From Haemaphysalis longicornis (lineage: Eukaryota; Arthropoda; Arachnida; Ixodida; Ixodidae), in the NCBI GenBank assembly GCA_013339765.2, contig CM023457.1, forward strand, positions 54,027,745 through 54,091,744: 64,000 bases of DNA. Reading direction: 5' to 3'. Position 1 is the first letter of the stretch, and each line of letters starts with the position of its first letter. The notes below the pieces were generated by a model. That model saw nothing but the letters and a program-made list of their open reading frames with translations. It was not told where the DNA came from and searched no databases. Of the stretch, positions 24,083 through 36,100 are shown one piece after another. Made by a program: the position numbers and the translations under genes.

Positions 24083-24902
24083 CAGTCAAACCCGGCTATA
24101 ACGAACCCGGATAGAGCGAATTATGCTATATATCGAACAAAAATATTTCAGTTACGGAATACATGGGAAACATATTCCTTATAACGAAGTTCACATCCGA
24201 TATATCGAACTCTGGGCGCATTCAATGCCCACCGAAATGCATGATCTCGGAGCGGCGATTGAGATGTGGATTGGCCGTGACCACGGAGCAAGAGCCGCGA
24301 CTGAGACATTGCGCCTCGCACGGAACGACGTGACGCCCAATACTTTCCGGAACTGTTTCCGATGCGCTGGACTCGCGACGGAACCCGCCGAGTCAGTGAG
24401 TGCGGACCAAGACAGCAGCATCGGTGAACTGTGGGGAGAGCTCGCCAACGTTCCCGATGATGTCGCCAGTGTAATCCGTCCGACGCTTATAATGAAGCGC
24501 TTTCGGCAGTCGATGTGCTCCGCCAATGCTTCTTAGATTTTTAAGGACGCGGACTCGAACTGGGGCAAACAATGTTTCGTGTAGAGAATGCTATGCTAGT
24601 TGAAGCCGCCAAAACGAAAGTGAAAACAAAAATCACCATTTTTTTTTGCAACGTGGGCTGTTAAGGAGGAAAGTAGCTTTGATACTTGCAATAAATGAAT
24701 TATTTTGGTCTGGTAATGGCTACTGTACTGTGCTCGTTTCTGCATACGCGGATGGCGTAGTTAGGGAGGGGGCGGGGGGTCCCCGCGGATTGCGAACTCG
24801 TCACAATAAGCTCGTTATTGGCGGGTTCGGTTATATCGAACTATTGGATATATCGAACTAATCGCGGTGCATATTGTAGTTCGCTATAAACGGGTTTGAC
24901 TG
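24083..24902 (+). mobile_element. pogo/Tigger-like DNA transposon, deleted copy, TA TSD
   Basis: The element begins CAGTCAAACCCGGCTATAAC and ends in the near-complement, TATAAACGGGTTTGACTG. TA flanks both sides (24,081-24,082 and 24,903-24,904). CAG ends and a TA target duplication fit the pogo/Tigger branch of Tc1/mariner. It encloses a transposase remnant at 24,123-24,539. At 820 bp it is far shorter than an autonomous element (about 2-3 kb), so it is an internal-deletion derivative. Confidence 0.9.
24123..24539 (+). pseudogene. pogo/Tigger-like transposase C-terminal remnant
   Basis: A 137-codon open frame inside the TIRs. The middle segment ATETLRLARNDVTPNTFRNC followed by FRCAGLATEP resembles the Tigger-type transposase tail, in which a block of the form A...AW..V...TI.NCF..AGF precedes an acidic C-terminus. 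An acidic stretch (SADQDSSIGELWGE) follows, as in that family. The DDE catalytic domain and the DNA-binding domain are missing, so it cannot be active. Confidence 0.65.
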
Positions 24903-24904
24903 TA

Positions 24905-27090
24905 TCGGGTGCTTGATTGTTTGCAACAGCCGCTACATCTTAATTTCCGCGTAACGTGTGTTATGACAACAATCTACTGATTGCATATTTAGATTGATGC
25001 CCCGCTTGAGTTTGCCAGTTATTTGCAAAATTGAGCACTTGTATTGTTTTGTCTAATTACTCGTTCAAGAAACTCTTGTTATGCAGCTAACAAGTTAAAG
25101 TCGTTTGCAGATCTTCTTAACTCGCATTATTCTGCATTCACTTTTGCCGCACGCACATTAGCCGATGTTTCCGATTGTATAATGCCTACTACAAGTAATT
25201 TTTTTAAATAAATGCACACTCTCACTATAGGTTGTATTCACTGGCGTGGCGCGCATGCCGGCCACCATGTGTCTCGCCTTAGCAACGGGGAAACGTGGCC
25301 ACCACCATGCAGCGTACGCATCAGGCCCACCGAGATCAAAAGCATTACCTCGTGGGGAAACATGGGTTTATTCCTTTCACTCTTAGCGACGTACCAGAAG
25401 TGTTCCTCTCCATGACAGAATGTGCCCTTAGCTCTCAAGTGGTTCCGCCGGGCGTATTCGATTACGGAGCCAGCGGGTATCGCGTAGCCTTGTTTTTTAC
25501 ACCGGGGGCGCTCTCGGAGGGACTTGTTTTCGGCGGCCCGTTGTCTAAGCGGGCCGCGACCTGGGATTTGGATGTCGCCCGGCTTTCGCCTTGCTGGTGT
25601 GGGCCGTCGTGTGCCAGCTCCCGCTTCCGAGTACTCGCCTGTCGGCCACAGTCCCATTCCAGTAAACTCTGAAGTGGTCGGGACCGCCGCACACTTCGCG
25701 CCTCGTCGCAGCATTATGCGAGCCATCAGTATTCGCGGCGTGTTGTGTGCGACGGCATCAACCACAGTGGAACTACTCTTCTCTACTATTTCCTCACATT
25801 TCTAATCTTCACGTTTCTCTATTCTATCCTAGCATCACTTCAAATGTCGCTGCGATTATTCATATCTGTTGACGCCATGGTCGAGACGATGGATACGAAG
25901 TTGTCGAGGGCAAGTGGAAGGGAGACTAAGAGCGCCGCCACATAATGTGAGTGCGATTAATAATATATTGTTTGACGCCACCGCCGAGACTTAGGGTTGA
26001 AACGCGGCTGACGGTGCACTTTCTTTTCTACGAGATCCAGGCCCAAAGCGCATGCGCAGGCGCAGTAGCCCCGTTTACATTGACCCGACGAGGGCACGTT
26101 GAGTTGAAATAAAGAGGCTTTTTGGACTCAACCCCCCTATGTATAAGGGGACAGGTTGGGTCGGAGAGCCGTCGCGGCGAGTCAAGTCCACTCGGAGGCG
26201 GGGGGTGGGTTGGCTCGTTCGTCGGACTGAGTCGGTGGGCTGCGGGGAGCAGAATACCGTATTTGCGCGGTTCTAACGCGCCCCAGTCATAACACGCGGT
26301 TAAGCTCGCGCAGGAAGATTCTAAAAAAAAAAAATAATTTGACCCTGACGGTATTGCGCAGATCAAAAAGACATAACACCACGTTCCTGGAATGGGGAGA
26401 TTTCATTCGGCGTACGCAGCTGTGGAAGCCAAAAATGATTGTGCTTCATGTGATTGCTTATCCAGCTGCTGCTGGATATTGACTTATAGCGGGGAATATT
26501 GAAGTTGTTTGCAATTTCAAGCGCCTTGGCCTTCATAATTCTAGGCGTTACGGGCTAATTGCAGCAGCACAAAGAATTGTACAACAGCTGGCCAAGGTAT
26601 GAGGCACGCCATTGAGGAATTAGAGCGCCGAAATTCACTCACGTGGTGTTGACGGACTATTTTTTATTGGATTGAGTTGGATTTTGAGGGCACTTCGTGT
26701 CCGTTCCACATGGCAATGCTGCTGGCCGCTTGAAAGCCTATTTCTTTTTTGAACATGATTGTAACGCGCATACAAATATTAAGGCTACCTTTCAGCGAAA
26801 GAGAGTGCGCGTTAGAATCGTGAAAATACGGTAGCTCTTTTTCTGGGAACCCCTCGGCTCCCCTCACCTCGATTCTTTTGACGGGGTTCATATAAACGCG
26901 GGAGGGGTCGAGGTAGCTGAACCCGCTAGTCGACTCGACCTTTTCTCGTCGAGTCCATGTATTCGGGGCTAGTGGCCATGTCCATGGCGGTTTTCAGTGT
27001 TGCCAAGCGAAGAAATCGCCCCCTAAACTTTTAAGTCAATACTACCTACACAATTAAAGCAGCTGTACAAACGCACAAGTGCTTCCCCCC
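24905..27090. other. Anonymous sequence around the GC-rich block
   Basis: Apart from 25,200-25,770 nothing coding is recognised. GC-rich GACTC/GAGTC-containing stretches near 26,080-26,240 and 26,880-26,960 may belong to an undefined repeat. Confidence 0.35.
25200..25770. other. GC-rich block with a 175-codon frame of unknown nature
   Basis: The longest minus-strand frame here (25,238-25,765) is uninterrupted and contains a Gly/Arg/Pro-rich half followed by a more ordinary half (FWYVAKSERNKPMFPHEVML). A 125-codon frame overlaps it on the plus strand (25,295-25,672). I recognise no domain. GC content alone could keep both open. It may be part of a repeat rather than a gene. Confidence 0.3.
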
Positions 27091-27105
27091 ATAATGCAGA
27101 CGAGG

Positions 27106-27224
27106 AGGAGGACAAACATTTTATTGAGCCTTCAAAGGCCCCTTAGGGGGGCGTGGTGACCGGCGTACTGGTGACCGCAGCAGCCCTCGCCGTGACCACC
27201 CGTTGGGTAGACAGGTCGGAGCTG
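27106..27224 (-). mobile_element. 5'-truncated LINE 3' end with 13-bp TSD
   Basis: A 119-bp block is flanked on both sides by AATGCAGACGAGG (27,093-27,105 and 27,225-27,237), a perfect target-site duplication. On the minus strand it ends in CAATAAAATG, a polyadenylation signal near the 3' end, as expected for a dead-on-arrival non-LTR retrotransposon copy. Only 3' UTR or the last codons could be present, so the family cannot be named with certainty. Confidence 0.75.
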
Positions 27225-28741
27225 AATGCAGACGAGGTTTGAAGAGTTTTATATGGGCTGCGCTGTCGCGCTAAAATTAATTTGCTACACGCTCTCAGCA
27301 AAGAAAGGTTATAATACATTCACCATGAGCTGACACAATCTCTCTTGTGCGCAACAAAAAGCTACAGCAGAAGCGCCTCAGGACACAATGACCATTCTCG
27401 TTGGCCCCCAGTGACGCCCCCCTCGAGGAGCGAGCTTGCTCAGTGCACCTTTCGCGCGTTCTGCTATACCGACGGCGCCTCCTCTCCAGGAATCACTTCT
27501 TGTTCACTCCCAGTCATCCCAACGGCAATTAGGTCATCAAGCCGGTCATATCGACACTCCGCACATTGTTGGATGAAGAATTCTCCTCGTCTTCTTCGGT
27601 TACAATAGGAAGAAAATGTGAATTGACTGGCGTGGCGACAGCTGTAACAGTAGTCTTCCAGGTTTTGGCGCCCACTTCACACATAGAAGAGGAACAATAG
27701 GCACCCCCCTACCGACGACCCAGGTACATATGCGCAGCCCACCCCTCCGGCATTATCCCCATAGCGTACGACTGTAAGTGCGATCCCTGATTATTTACCG
27801 AATTGAATGCCGACTAGTGTGATAGAGAAAATCATGAAAGGAGAGTGTACACGTGCTTAAAAGCTAGCTTGGTTTCTCTCCTTTTCCTTTTTCCGTGATG
27901 GTTTGGGGTTCGGGGTAGGAGAGTTCGCAACAGAGTATAGGCAGCAGCGTCAAGTGCAATCAAAGAGTTTCAGTAACACTCAGATTAAAAGGGATTGGGG
28001 CTGTTCACATTAATAATAAATTTGAGAACAGGTGAACAAAAGTAAATTTACAGCGTTCATTGTTAACATCTGCTATCAAAATGAGGTTTTACGCGGTGAT
28101 TCAACGCCTAGGTTTGCTGTTCGCTTCCGTGCAGTGCGGCCTATACACAACTATCGAACGTTAAAATAATATCGTATGACCAACTTAAAATATTAAATCT
28201 AAAATGTTAAAAGAATGCCAAGAACATGACGTGCACTGAAATGTCCGCACTGAGACGTCCTGCACCGAAAGATCAATGCACCGACATGTCCGCACCAATA
28301 CGTTCTGCACCGAAATGTCCTACACCGGAATGTCCGGATCCCGACTGGGTCATCTGAATGTGGTTATTCGGTTAGCTCAGCATTGTCGTTGAATTGGGCT
28401 TCCCATTGGTTAAGCGAGGGGGGGGGGGGATCGACGCCCTTGCTGTGAGCCTGTTAGAGAATACTTTCATCACCATCATCACTTACCGTGTGACAACTGG
28501 CATTCGTCGGCCGCAGCGGAACCCGTTAAGCATGTAAAAACACCCCATTGTTTAGGCTGTGCATGATTGGTGTGCCCTTTGTGAGAACCCATTGGGTAAA
28601 ACTGGCTTTCCTAAAGCAAAGTTTGCTGACTTGCAGTGCGCATTTTCAGACAACGCTACAACTGAGACAGAAAGCTTCGCTTTAAAAGCGTTTTTCATGA
28701 CAGGTACAGAGCTGAGTTTGTTAACAAAGGCTGAAACAGTT

Positions 28742-28768
28742 GTGTTTTGTCTTCGTGGCCCCTTTGAG
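28742..28768 (+). repeat. Isolated right end of the GGAGCCATGAAGAC TIR family
   Basis: TGTGTTTTGTCTTCGTGGCC followed by CCTTTG matches the right end of the elements at 13,589, 35,054 and 42,211. I found no left partner, so it is a truncated or eroded copy. From 28,350 to 33,100 I otherwise recognise no gene. Confidence 0.45.
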
Positions 28769-31700
28769 AAATTTAGAGCGCGCCGGAAACTTACCAGCGA
28801 TACTTTGCCAAGACTACTTTGCCAGAAAAAGACGGCCATCCTCGTACAAGCGTTCTTGAGGGAAACAGGCCAATTCGCCAGCGAGCCCCAATACCAACCC
28901 TTGTAGGACTCATGAAATTGTTCATACGCTCACGGTATGCATAGCATTTCAATTCGCTGGGGGAAGGGGGCTGTAAAGCTCGAAAACTTACTTCCTTGCT
29001 GCGATTGCGTTCCCTCACAGCGCGTATACACAGCAAAAGCTTTTCTAGAACTATTAATGACGCAGGCGCCTCTTCGGACCTGAGCACTAAATGGGGCGTG
29101 CTTGCTTCCTATATCGAGCCGCAGCTGATGCTCGAATTGCGTCTGCCAAATGCTATTAGAGGCGATATTCTTTCTTGAGATACTTAAAAACAGAAATTTT
29201 GGTCTGTCTGTATGACTCGATTCAGCCACCCGGCCAAAGTGAAGCAGGAGCTGCGCAATAGTCGTATATACCCACAGCCAAGGGAGGCATTTACTTGCAA
29301 GGGCGCCAGTCGACTGTCGTCTTTCGTCGACATTTGCAACAAAATGAGAAGATACGCGGCCATTTTTGTATGTGAGGTAGCTATGAAAAAGTACTGGTTT
29401 TGAGCATCTATGCTACTTGAGCATTCGTGAATGGTTCACAGCAATTTTCCCCGCCTTCACACAAATTAGTTACGAGCTCCTCTTCCTGAGGGGAGTAATT
29501 TTTTCCACAGTGTATAGGTATAGTCAGATGGACATGTGCCGTTTCCGTACTGTTATGGAAGCTTTTTCGCGATCATCGACAACATCGGGCCACTGCAGGG
29601 ACGATCTTTAACGCCACTTAGGTCTCTGGTTGCAGAGTTGATGCTGTCATCAATCGTATGACTCTAAAACCACTGACGTCAGCGGTGTCTCCACTCGGCA
29701 TAGTAGCTGGAGAGTAAACACGCTTGTGTTGTAAGCTGTAGAAGGACTATGCCAACATTGTCACCAATTGCACCACCGCTTGCTATGCGACAGAAATCAC
29801 ACTAAATGCTTAGCACATAGGGCGCAAGGGGGAGAAATTTCTGTACAACGCATGACGTCAAGGAAAACTGAAACATATCGCTGTGACTTAACACGGCCAC
29901 ACTCTCCCGAGCGGATAAGGTGGCTTAAAATATACACACACACACCGGCGTTGTTATTCATACTTTCAAAACATGAGCTGGCTCATTGGCTACTACAGGT
30001 CTTCGCTGTTACAACCACTGCGGACACCTAACTCGCACTAGTGTGTCTGCACAACAGTGAGAGTATGCGGCTGAATCACTGCAGGGTTGAACGGTACATG
30101 TTTTGATTTTAAAAAAAAGAGAGCGGGTTACATATTTTAAACAAACCATTACTTGTACTTGCGTTTACGTTTCTCGCTTTTACCTACGCGGATAATGTTT
30201 TTTTCTTCTCGCTTTGTATCTACACACGTAAATGCTGCGCTTCTTCCGCCAGGGGACAGCGAGTATATAATGCTGTGGCATTTCCCTTGTGAGGTACTTA
30301 GGAAACAAAGAACCTGCAGCAAAGTCCTTCAAATTACGGTAAGTTGATGACTTGTGGTTTATAGAGTATAAAAATTTACATGATCAAGTGTTCTTGTCCT
30401 ATAGAGTGATAATTTAGGAAACCCTAAAATACGGAATTCCGGAGCAACAATGCAGCGTGAAATCTAAAGCATGTTGGAACATTTAAAGTGTCTCAAAAAG
30501 TTTCATTTCTGTGTCGATCTTGGAAGTATTCCCATACACATCTGCTTTAATGTTACTTTATCTGCCAACCCTATAAGCACTGCTTGTCAATGCGGAAGTA
30601 ATCGATGTGGTGAGTGAGGAATGAAGCAAAAATCAGGTGACCCAACTGGTGCACACGGAAAAAGCGATAGATACGGAGGAGCTGAAAAATCCCAGTGAGT
30701 GTGTAAATGTGTTTATTAGTCCCGCGCACGGAATTACAAAATGCTTGGTGTCTTTGCATTTGAGTACAAGTAGTCTGTGATTAGCCAAACGTGCATTCTA
30801 CGAAAGGTTAATCTCGATGGCGCGGTTCTAAAGCGAAAGCGCAAATTGATTTTTGTTGGCCAGTAGCGCGGTCGTGTTTGACGAGATTGTTATTGTGGAA
30901 ATAAATAATGCTATCTTTCCTAAATTGGCCAAACGGATTTGTTAGTGCACCAGAAATGGGAAGACCGAGTACAGGGGGTAATAAACGAAATACGAACAAC
31001 CGAGCGCCCAACCTCCAACGCATGCTGCACTATTTGGCTGCGAAGTTTGTAAACTGCGCGCATGCGCACTTCTTCGAGAGCGTTTGACAGTGCGGCCTAC
31101 ATTTATAGGAAGTAATTGGTCAAGGAACGACGCCGGTCATTTATTTTGGGGGGCTTTATCACACTGCATCGCACCGAGCAGAGTGACCGTTGAAAGGGAT
31201 CATGCTAGTTGCAATCGACCTGCTGCGTCATTGGCTTCTGTATACCGTAGATTGCACGCACTCGCATCCTGCTCAGTCACGACAGAGCGTAATAAGGCGC
31301 ATCCAAATAAATGACCAGCGTCGCTTCTTCATCAAGCATTTCCGCTAAGGGTACGCCACCCTCTCAAACGCTCTAAAACAACTACGTATGCGCGCGCGCA
31401 GTTTACTGACTTTGCAGCGAGACGGTGCAGAATGCGTCGGAAGCTATGTTCCCCGTTGTTGGTTTTTCTTCTAATGTCCCCTTACACCAGAAACCACAGC
31501 TATGAAAACAGTAAATTTATACTAGGAAAGCAGGGCATATAACTTTTTTTGGATGTCCACTACTCTTCTGACCAGGATAGAAAGCAACGCTATTCACTCT
31601 CAAAATTCTTTTTGTTGTTAAACGCTTTTTTGCTTCTTGTGTTATCTTGCTCCCACTATAGTGAGTCTCCTGATAGCGGAGAAGTAGTCCGGCATTTGAG

Positions 31701-33104
31701 AAGGACCTTCGTGATTTAGCTTTAAGATCATACGCTTCGATTCCTTCCCGACTTATGTTCTACTGCTAAAAGGACGCCTTTCTAAAAATTGATATTGGAA
31801 TATGAACTTTGCGACCGTTTCCTACTCACTTCCTTTTTGTGGCGTAAAACAGCTTGCGAAAAAAAAATAGCGAAGAAGTTGCCCACGAAAATAGAGCCAG
31901 AGCAGCGGATTCCCCTCAGAGGGTATGTCGCACTGTCTTTTCATTCGAGTTCAGTCACGTGTCTGGTGGCTCTAATAATCCATGGCCCTTCCACCTGGTT
32001 GCAGTATACACAATACAAACAGTAATAGTGGTTTATGTCGCCCGCTTTACTGCGCGTATTGTTTTTATTGCGCTGTGCGATCGGCAACAAAATTTAACCT
32101 TAATCGAAACTAAAACTATCTTGGATCTCACAGAAGATGTTTTTTGCATTATCAGATGGGGAATTTTCTACAGTGCAAGTAAACCGAACACTCCAGAAAC
32201 TTTTTGTATTCACTTTATACTTACTATTTTACAGTTTCTCGATAATATCACATCTTTTTTTAATATCACCGGCTGATTTTGTTTATCACTGCGCGATATG
32301 CTGTGTACCAAATTCTACCCCCCCCCCCTCTGCCCCCCAGAAATGTATGTTGCATCGACACCTCTGTTTGCGCTTTCCACATTTTATTTGTTTATAAGCA
32401 ACTCCTGCTGACGCGGGTAATATATTTGCAATAACGTGCTGCTCTCTACAGGTAAATGAGCACCCCATTTTATGTCATTGCCTAATTTTACAGCGTGAAG
32501 TTTCAAGTTTTGCAAATATTTTTGACAAAGGGAAGAAATTCGAATGAAATTTCGGAAGAAATTCGAGTAAGCACGTATGCAGCCCCACAATAGCTCGGAA
32601 AAACTCGGCATCCAGGCATAACTCCCATGCGAACGTTACGTGAAAACAACACAATCTTAAAAAATAATTTCAAGTTGTATACTGGTTAACTTGCTACGTA
32701 AAGTGAAACAATGGGTATACTGTCAGCAAGGCTCACTCAACGTCCCCTTAGATTCGACGAAATCTTTTCAACCTTTTGAGATTGCACTGAAGCCCTATAT
32801 GAACTTCGTTTCAAGGTACTCATATGACCTACAAAGGTAGGTGCTAAGAAATATAAACCTGTCCGTCTCAGGGCAAGCGCTTCGTATGCTTGTGAAAAAA
32901 ACACAGTTCTTTTTTGGAGTTGGGTTTACAGTAAAATAACACGCTAATATTGTATGTATAGTTGAAAATGGTCCTTAATTAACAGACAGCATAAAAATCG
33001 AATAGTCCTCCAATTTATTCGACTGTCATTTTAGTGGCCCTCACTTCACATTTCGCAGGAGGATTCCTGATCTATCCGTCTGTGGCTAAACCCAAAAGAC
33101 AAAC

Positions 33105-33147
33105 ATGAGCATTTTCTTGGCTGCGGCATTGATTCTTCTCCTGACCG
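33105..33147 (+). CDS. Exon 1: signal peptide
   Basis: ATG at 33,105 encodes MSIFLAAALILLLT, a classic hydrophobic signal core, and is followed by G and the strong donor GTAAGT at 33,148 (phase 1). The start is the only ATG giving this exon. A possible acceptor (TTTCGCAG) ends at about 33,060, so part of the 5' UTR might lie in an upstream exon; this is not demonstrated. Intron 1 (33,148-35,861) holds the TIR element at 35,054-35,538. Confidence 0.65.
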
Positions 33148-36100
33148 GTAAGTAATGAAAGCAATAAAAAACTGTATTGTTTTGGGTAACTTTACGACCC
33201 GACTTGCTAAGCTGAACAATTTGCAAATTCGGCTGGAACACGCTCTTCAAATGCTCCAAGCATAGTACTTAGACTATACTGCTTCCGTATAAATGTGTGT
33301 GAGTGTCTGCAATGAGGCAAATTTTCCGGAATAAGCTCTAACGACGCGAAAGTGTAACAGACTGCTGTCCTATATTAATAGATTTAAGACAACATAGGAT
33401 TTTTCTACAGTGGAAGAACTCCCGTCGTATAGACAAGCCGGAGGAAAATGAACTGAAATTGCCGGGTTTACCCTAAGGAAATGTCTGTTACTTAAATTGT
33501 AACTTCGACAACACGCACCGGCATTCGCTGATTCGTACATTTTATCGTAACCTAAGGGTTCGTATATGCAATTGAAAGTTTCAACACCAGCACCTCAACA
33601 GAAATGTCAATGTTTTCAATAAAACATCGCGTGAGAAAGCATTTTCGATCAACACATTTCAAACAAATTTAAGTGCTTTTAACGTTGGCAAATTTACCGC
33701 ATCGGTTTTACCTATAAAAGTTATGCCTGCGAACGCTCCAAAAACTGAGTTTTTACGAACAAACTTTTTGGCTCGACAGTCTTCATTTAGGGAAGAAGTA
33801 AGCCTTGACAGATTTTTCAAAACCTGATGCACTCCTTGAGATGGAAAGTTTGTTTTCCCTTGTGATGCCTAGACAAAGTGATTACTGCGAGCAAACATTA
33901 TTACTACAAAATTTCGGCCGTATAGTGGACAAGATGTTTCTTGATTTTGTTTGCATGAACTTTTTTGTTCGTTTGTTTCAATTGGAATATAAGAGTGTCT
34001 AATCAGTAACAGCAGGACTTTCAGTTATGCAAACTGTAAAACGACTGCTCTGGGACAGCTGACATTGACTGGCTTACGCTAAGTCTCAACCGTAGTGGAG
34101 ATTCTAAGTTGAATTTTCTGATTTGTAGGTTCTTCGAGCCCTCCTAGAATCTGGATGGATCTATAGGTAGAAATACGGCTGGCACTGAACTCAGCCGTAC
34201 CCGGGCGGCTTTGTAGAGTACTGAACATTGCTAGAAAACTTACAAACACAATAGTATCATATAATATCAATTGAACAAAAAAATATCCAGACAACCCAAA
34301 CAACAGCTATTCGAACATTTTTGGATGACTACTAAACGAATGAGAAGCCTGCTCACATTTCAGGCGATCTGGTCAACAGACGGTAACGACGCGAATGGCA
34401 ACCTGCGGCTTCAAGTGATGGAAGGAATCCGGTGCCACGCAGTCATTATTTAAGCAAGCGCCTGTTATACAGGAAAGAAACGTGGTTGTGAAGCCGTAAA
34501 GGTTCTATCTTTCTTTGTCACTTAATAATATAGTCTACCTAACGTAACCCTGGTATATCAGACACTGATAAATCTGTTAGCTCGGCCTTGCGGGTTAACA
34601 TTACAGGGATCCTGCAACACTTTTCTAGCTTTCTTTTAAATCCTAAGAGCTTTCAGAACGTAGTCAAAAAACACATCCATTACTCAGAATTGGAGGTCAC
34701 AGTACCTCAGCCAAAAATTACTGCTATATGCCCCATGAGATACCTCAGAAACTTTCCCAAAAAACCTTTTGCCTTTTTCCCGGGCTTGGCTGTTCCTTGT
34801 GCGCTCGAATTACATCAAAACAGCGGTGTAGAGGTGATTGGCCGGCTTTCTTTCAGTTTCAGCGATAAACGCATTTGGTAGCCACTGTTTAAAAAAGCCA
34901 CAAAAGCAAAGTGCAAAGTGAAGGCAGATAGTTCTGCTGCGACGAGCAAATCGCGCAGTGCCTCCGCGTTTTGGCATAACTATAGCTTTCACAATGCTTC
35001 CAGACGCAAAATAAAGACTGAAAACTTTAATCGGAAGTGTTGCAGAGTCACTTGAAAGGGGTAATGAAGACAAATATAAGCTTGGTTCAATAAAACACTA
35101 CTTCGTCTTGATAACAATGATACCAATTTTATAGCAAACTTCAGAAAATAATCGAGATATTGAAGATACGAAGCAGCGGCGGCTACATGTCACTTTCCGG
35201 TGATTTATCTATGACGTAACAGAATCTTGTCTCTGTGATTGGCTGCCGCCGAGAAAAGTCACGGCCAAGAAAGATGACGATTCTTGTGGCGCACCTCGTT
35301 GCGTTTGATAAAATTACTTGAATTCCAACGTGGAGTTAACGCACTGGCAACCATGATTTTACTGCTGCACCATATTACTTCCCTGTAGGGAAAAGTATTT
35401 GAATGTTTCTTTTATTATTCGTGGCGTGTTTTGGGAAAACAAAAACGTCTTTCTGCTTAAATGAAGCTCAGTTGGCTACCAATGGCTAGTTATTTTAAGC
35501 TGTACAGACTTGCATTTTGTCCTCATGGCCCCTAAAGAACATGCGAAGATGGGTGACCCGGCAGATTTTTACGGAGACTTACATAAATATTCAACCAGCA
35601 AACAGCCGCCTTTTTTCGGCTATTGGTTTGACGCACATTGCAGCCACTTGATATACGGAGATACCCTGATAATATAGACTGGCGGTAATACTGAATATGA
35701 CAGTAAATTTTCAATCGGTTCTTTTCAAAGGTAGAATAGGTATTACAGCTCTGAATTATTCTTTTCACACATAAGATACAACGTAGGAATATCGCTAAAA
35801 ATTTGCAAGAGCCCTTCAGCAACCCCCTCTACCGTATATAATAACACGAAATTATTTGCAGTTGCCTTCGGCCGCGCCGCAGGCAACATCACCACAATGG
35901 ACCCACAGGAGGGCATTCAGGACGACGACGTTAACGACACAGAACCCCCCATCGTGCATCTTCCCTCTCCAGGTGGGCGAGTGCTATCATTTGAACGCAG
36001 AAATTTCCCGCGTAAAAAGGAAGGAATTCAAGTCCGTGGGAAACCGGGATCGCTTCCGAATGAGCACAGCAAAGTGACATGTGGCGCCATCTAGGGGCAC

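Larger units (their letters stand above)
24000..28350. mobile_element. Candidate large element with 15-bp minisatellite ends
   Basis: The left end (about 24,003-24,080) carries GCGGTGCAGGACGTTT, GTGCGGACATTTCGG and related 15-bp units. The right end (about 28,228-28,345) carries the same units in reverse complement, ending GTCCGGATCCCGAC. The structure repeats that at 5,045-7,385. The interior includes the pogo-like element, a GC-rich block with a 175-codon minus-strand frame (25,238-25,765) and a LINE end. The pairing is inferred. Confidence 0.35.

Noticed and set aside
30253..30338. Exon-like block with acceptor and GTAAGT donor
   Set aside because: Open in one phase only, but it does not connect in phase with a neighbouring exon and has no recognisable content.
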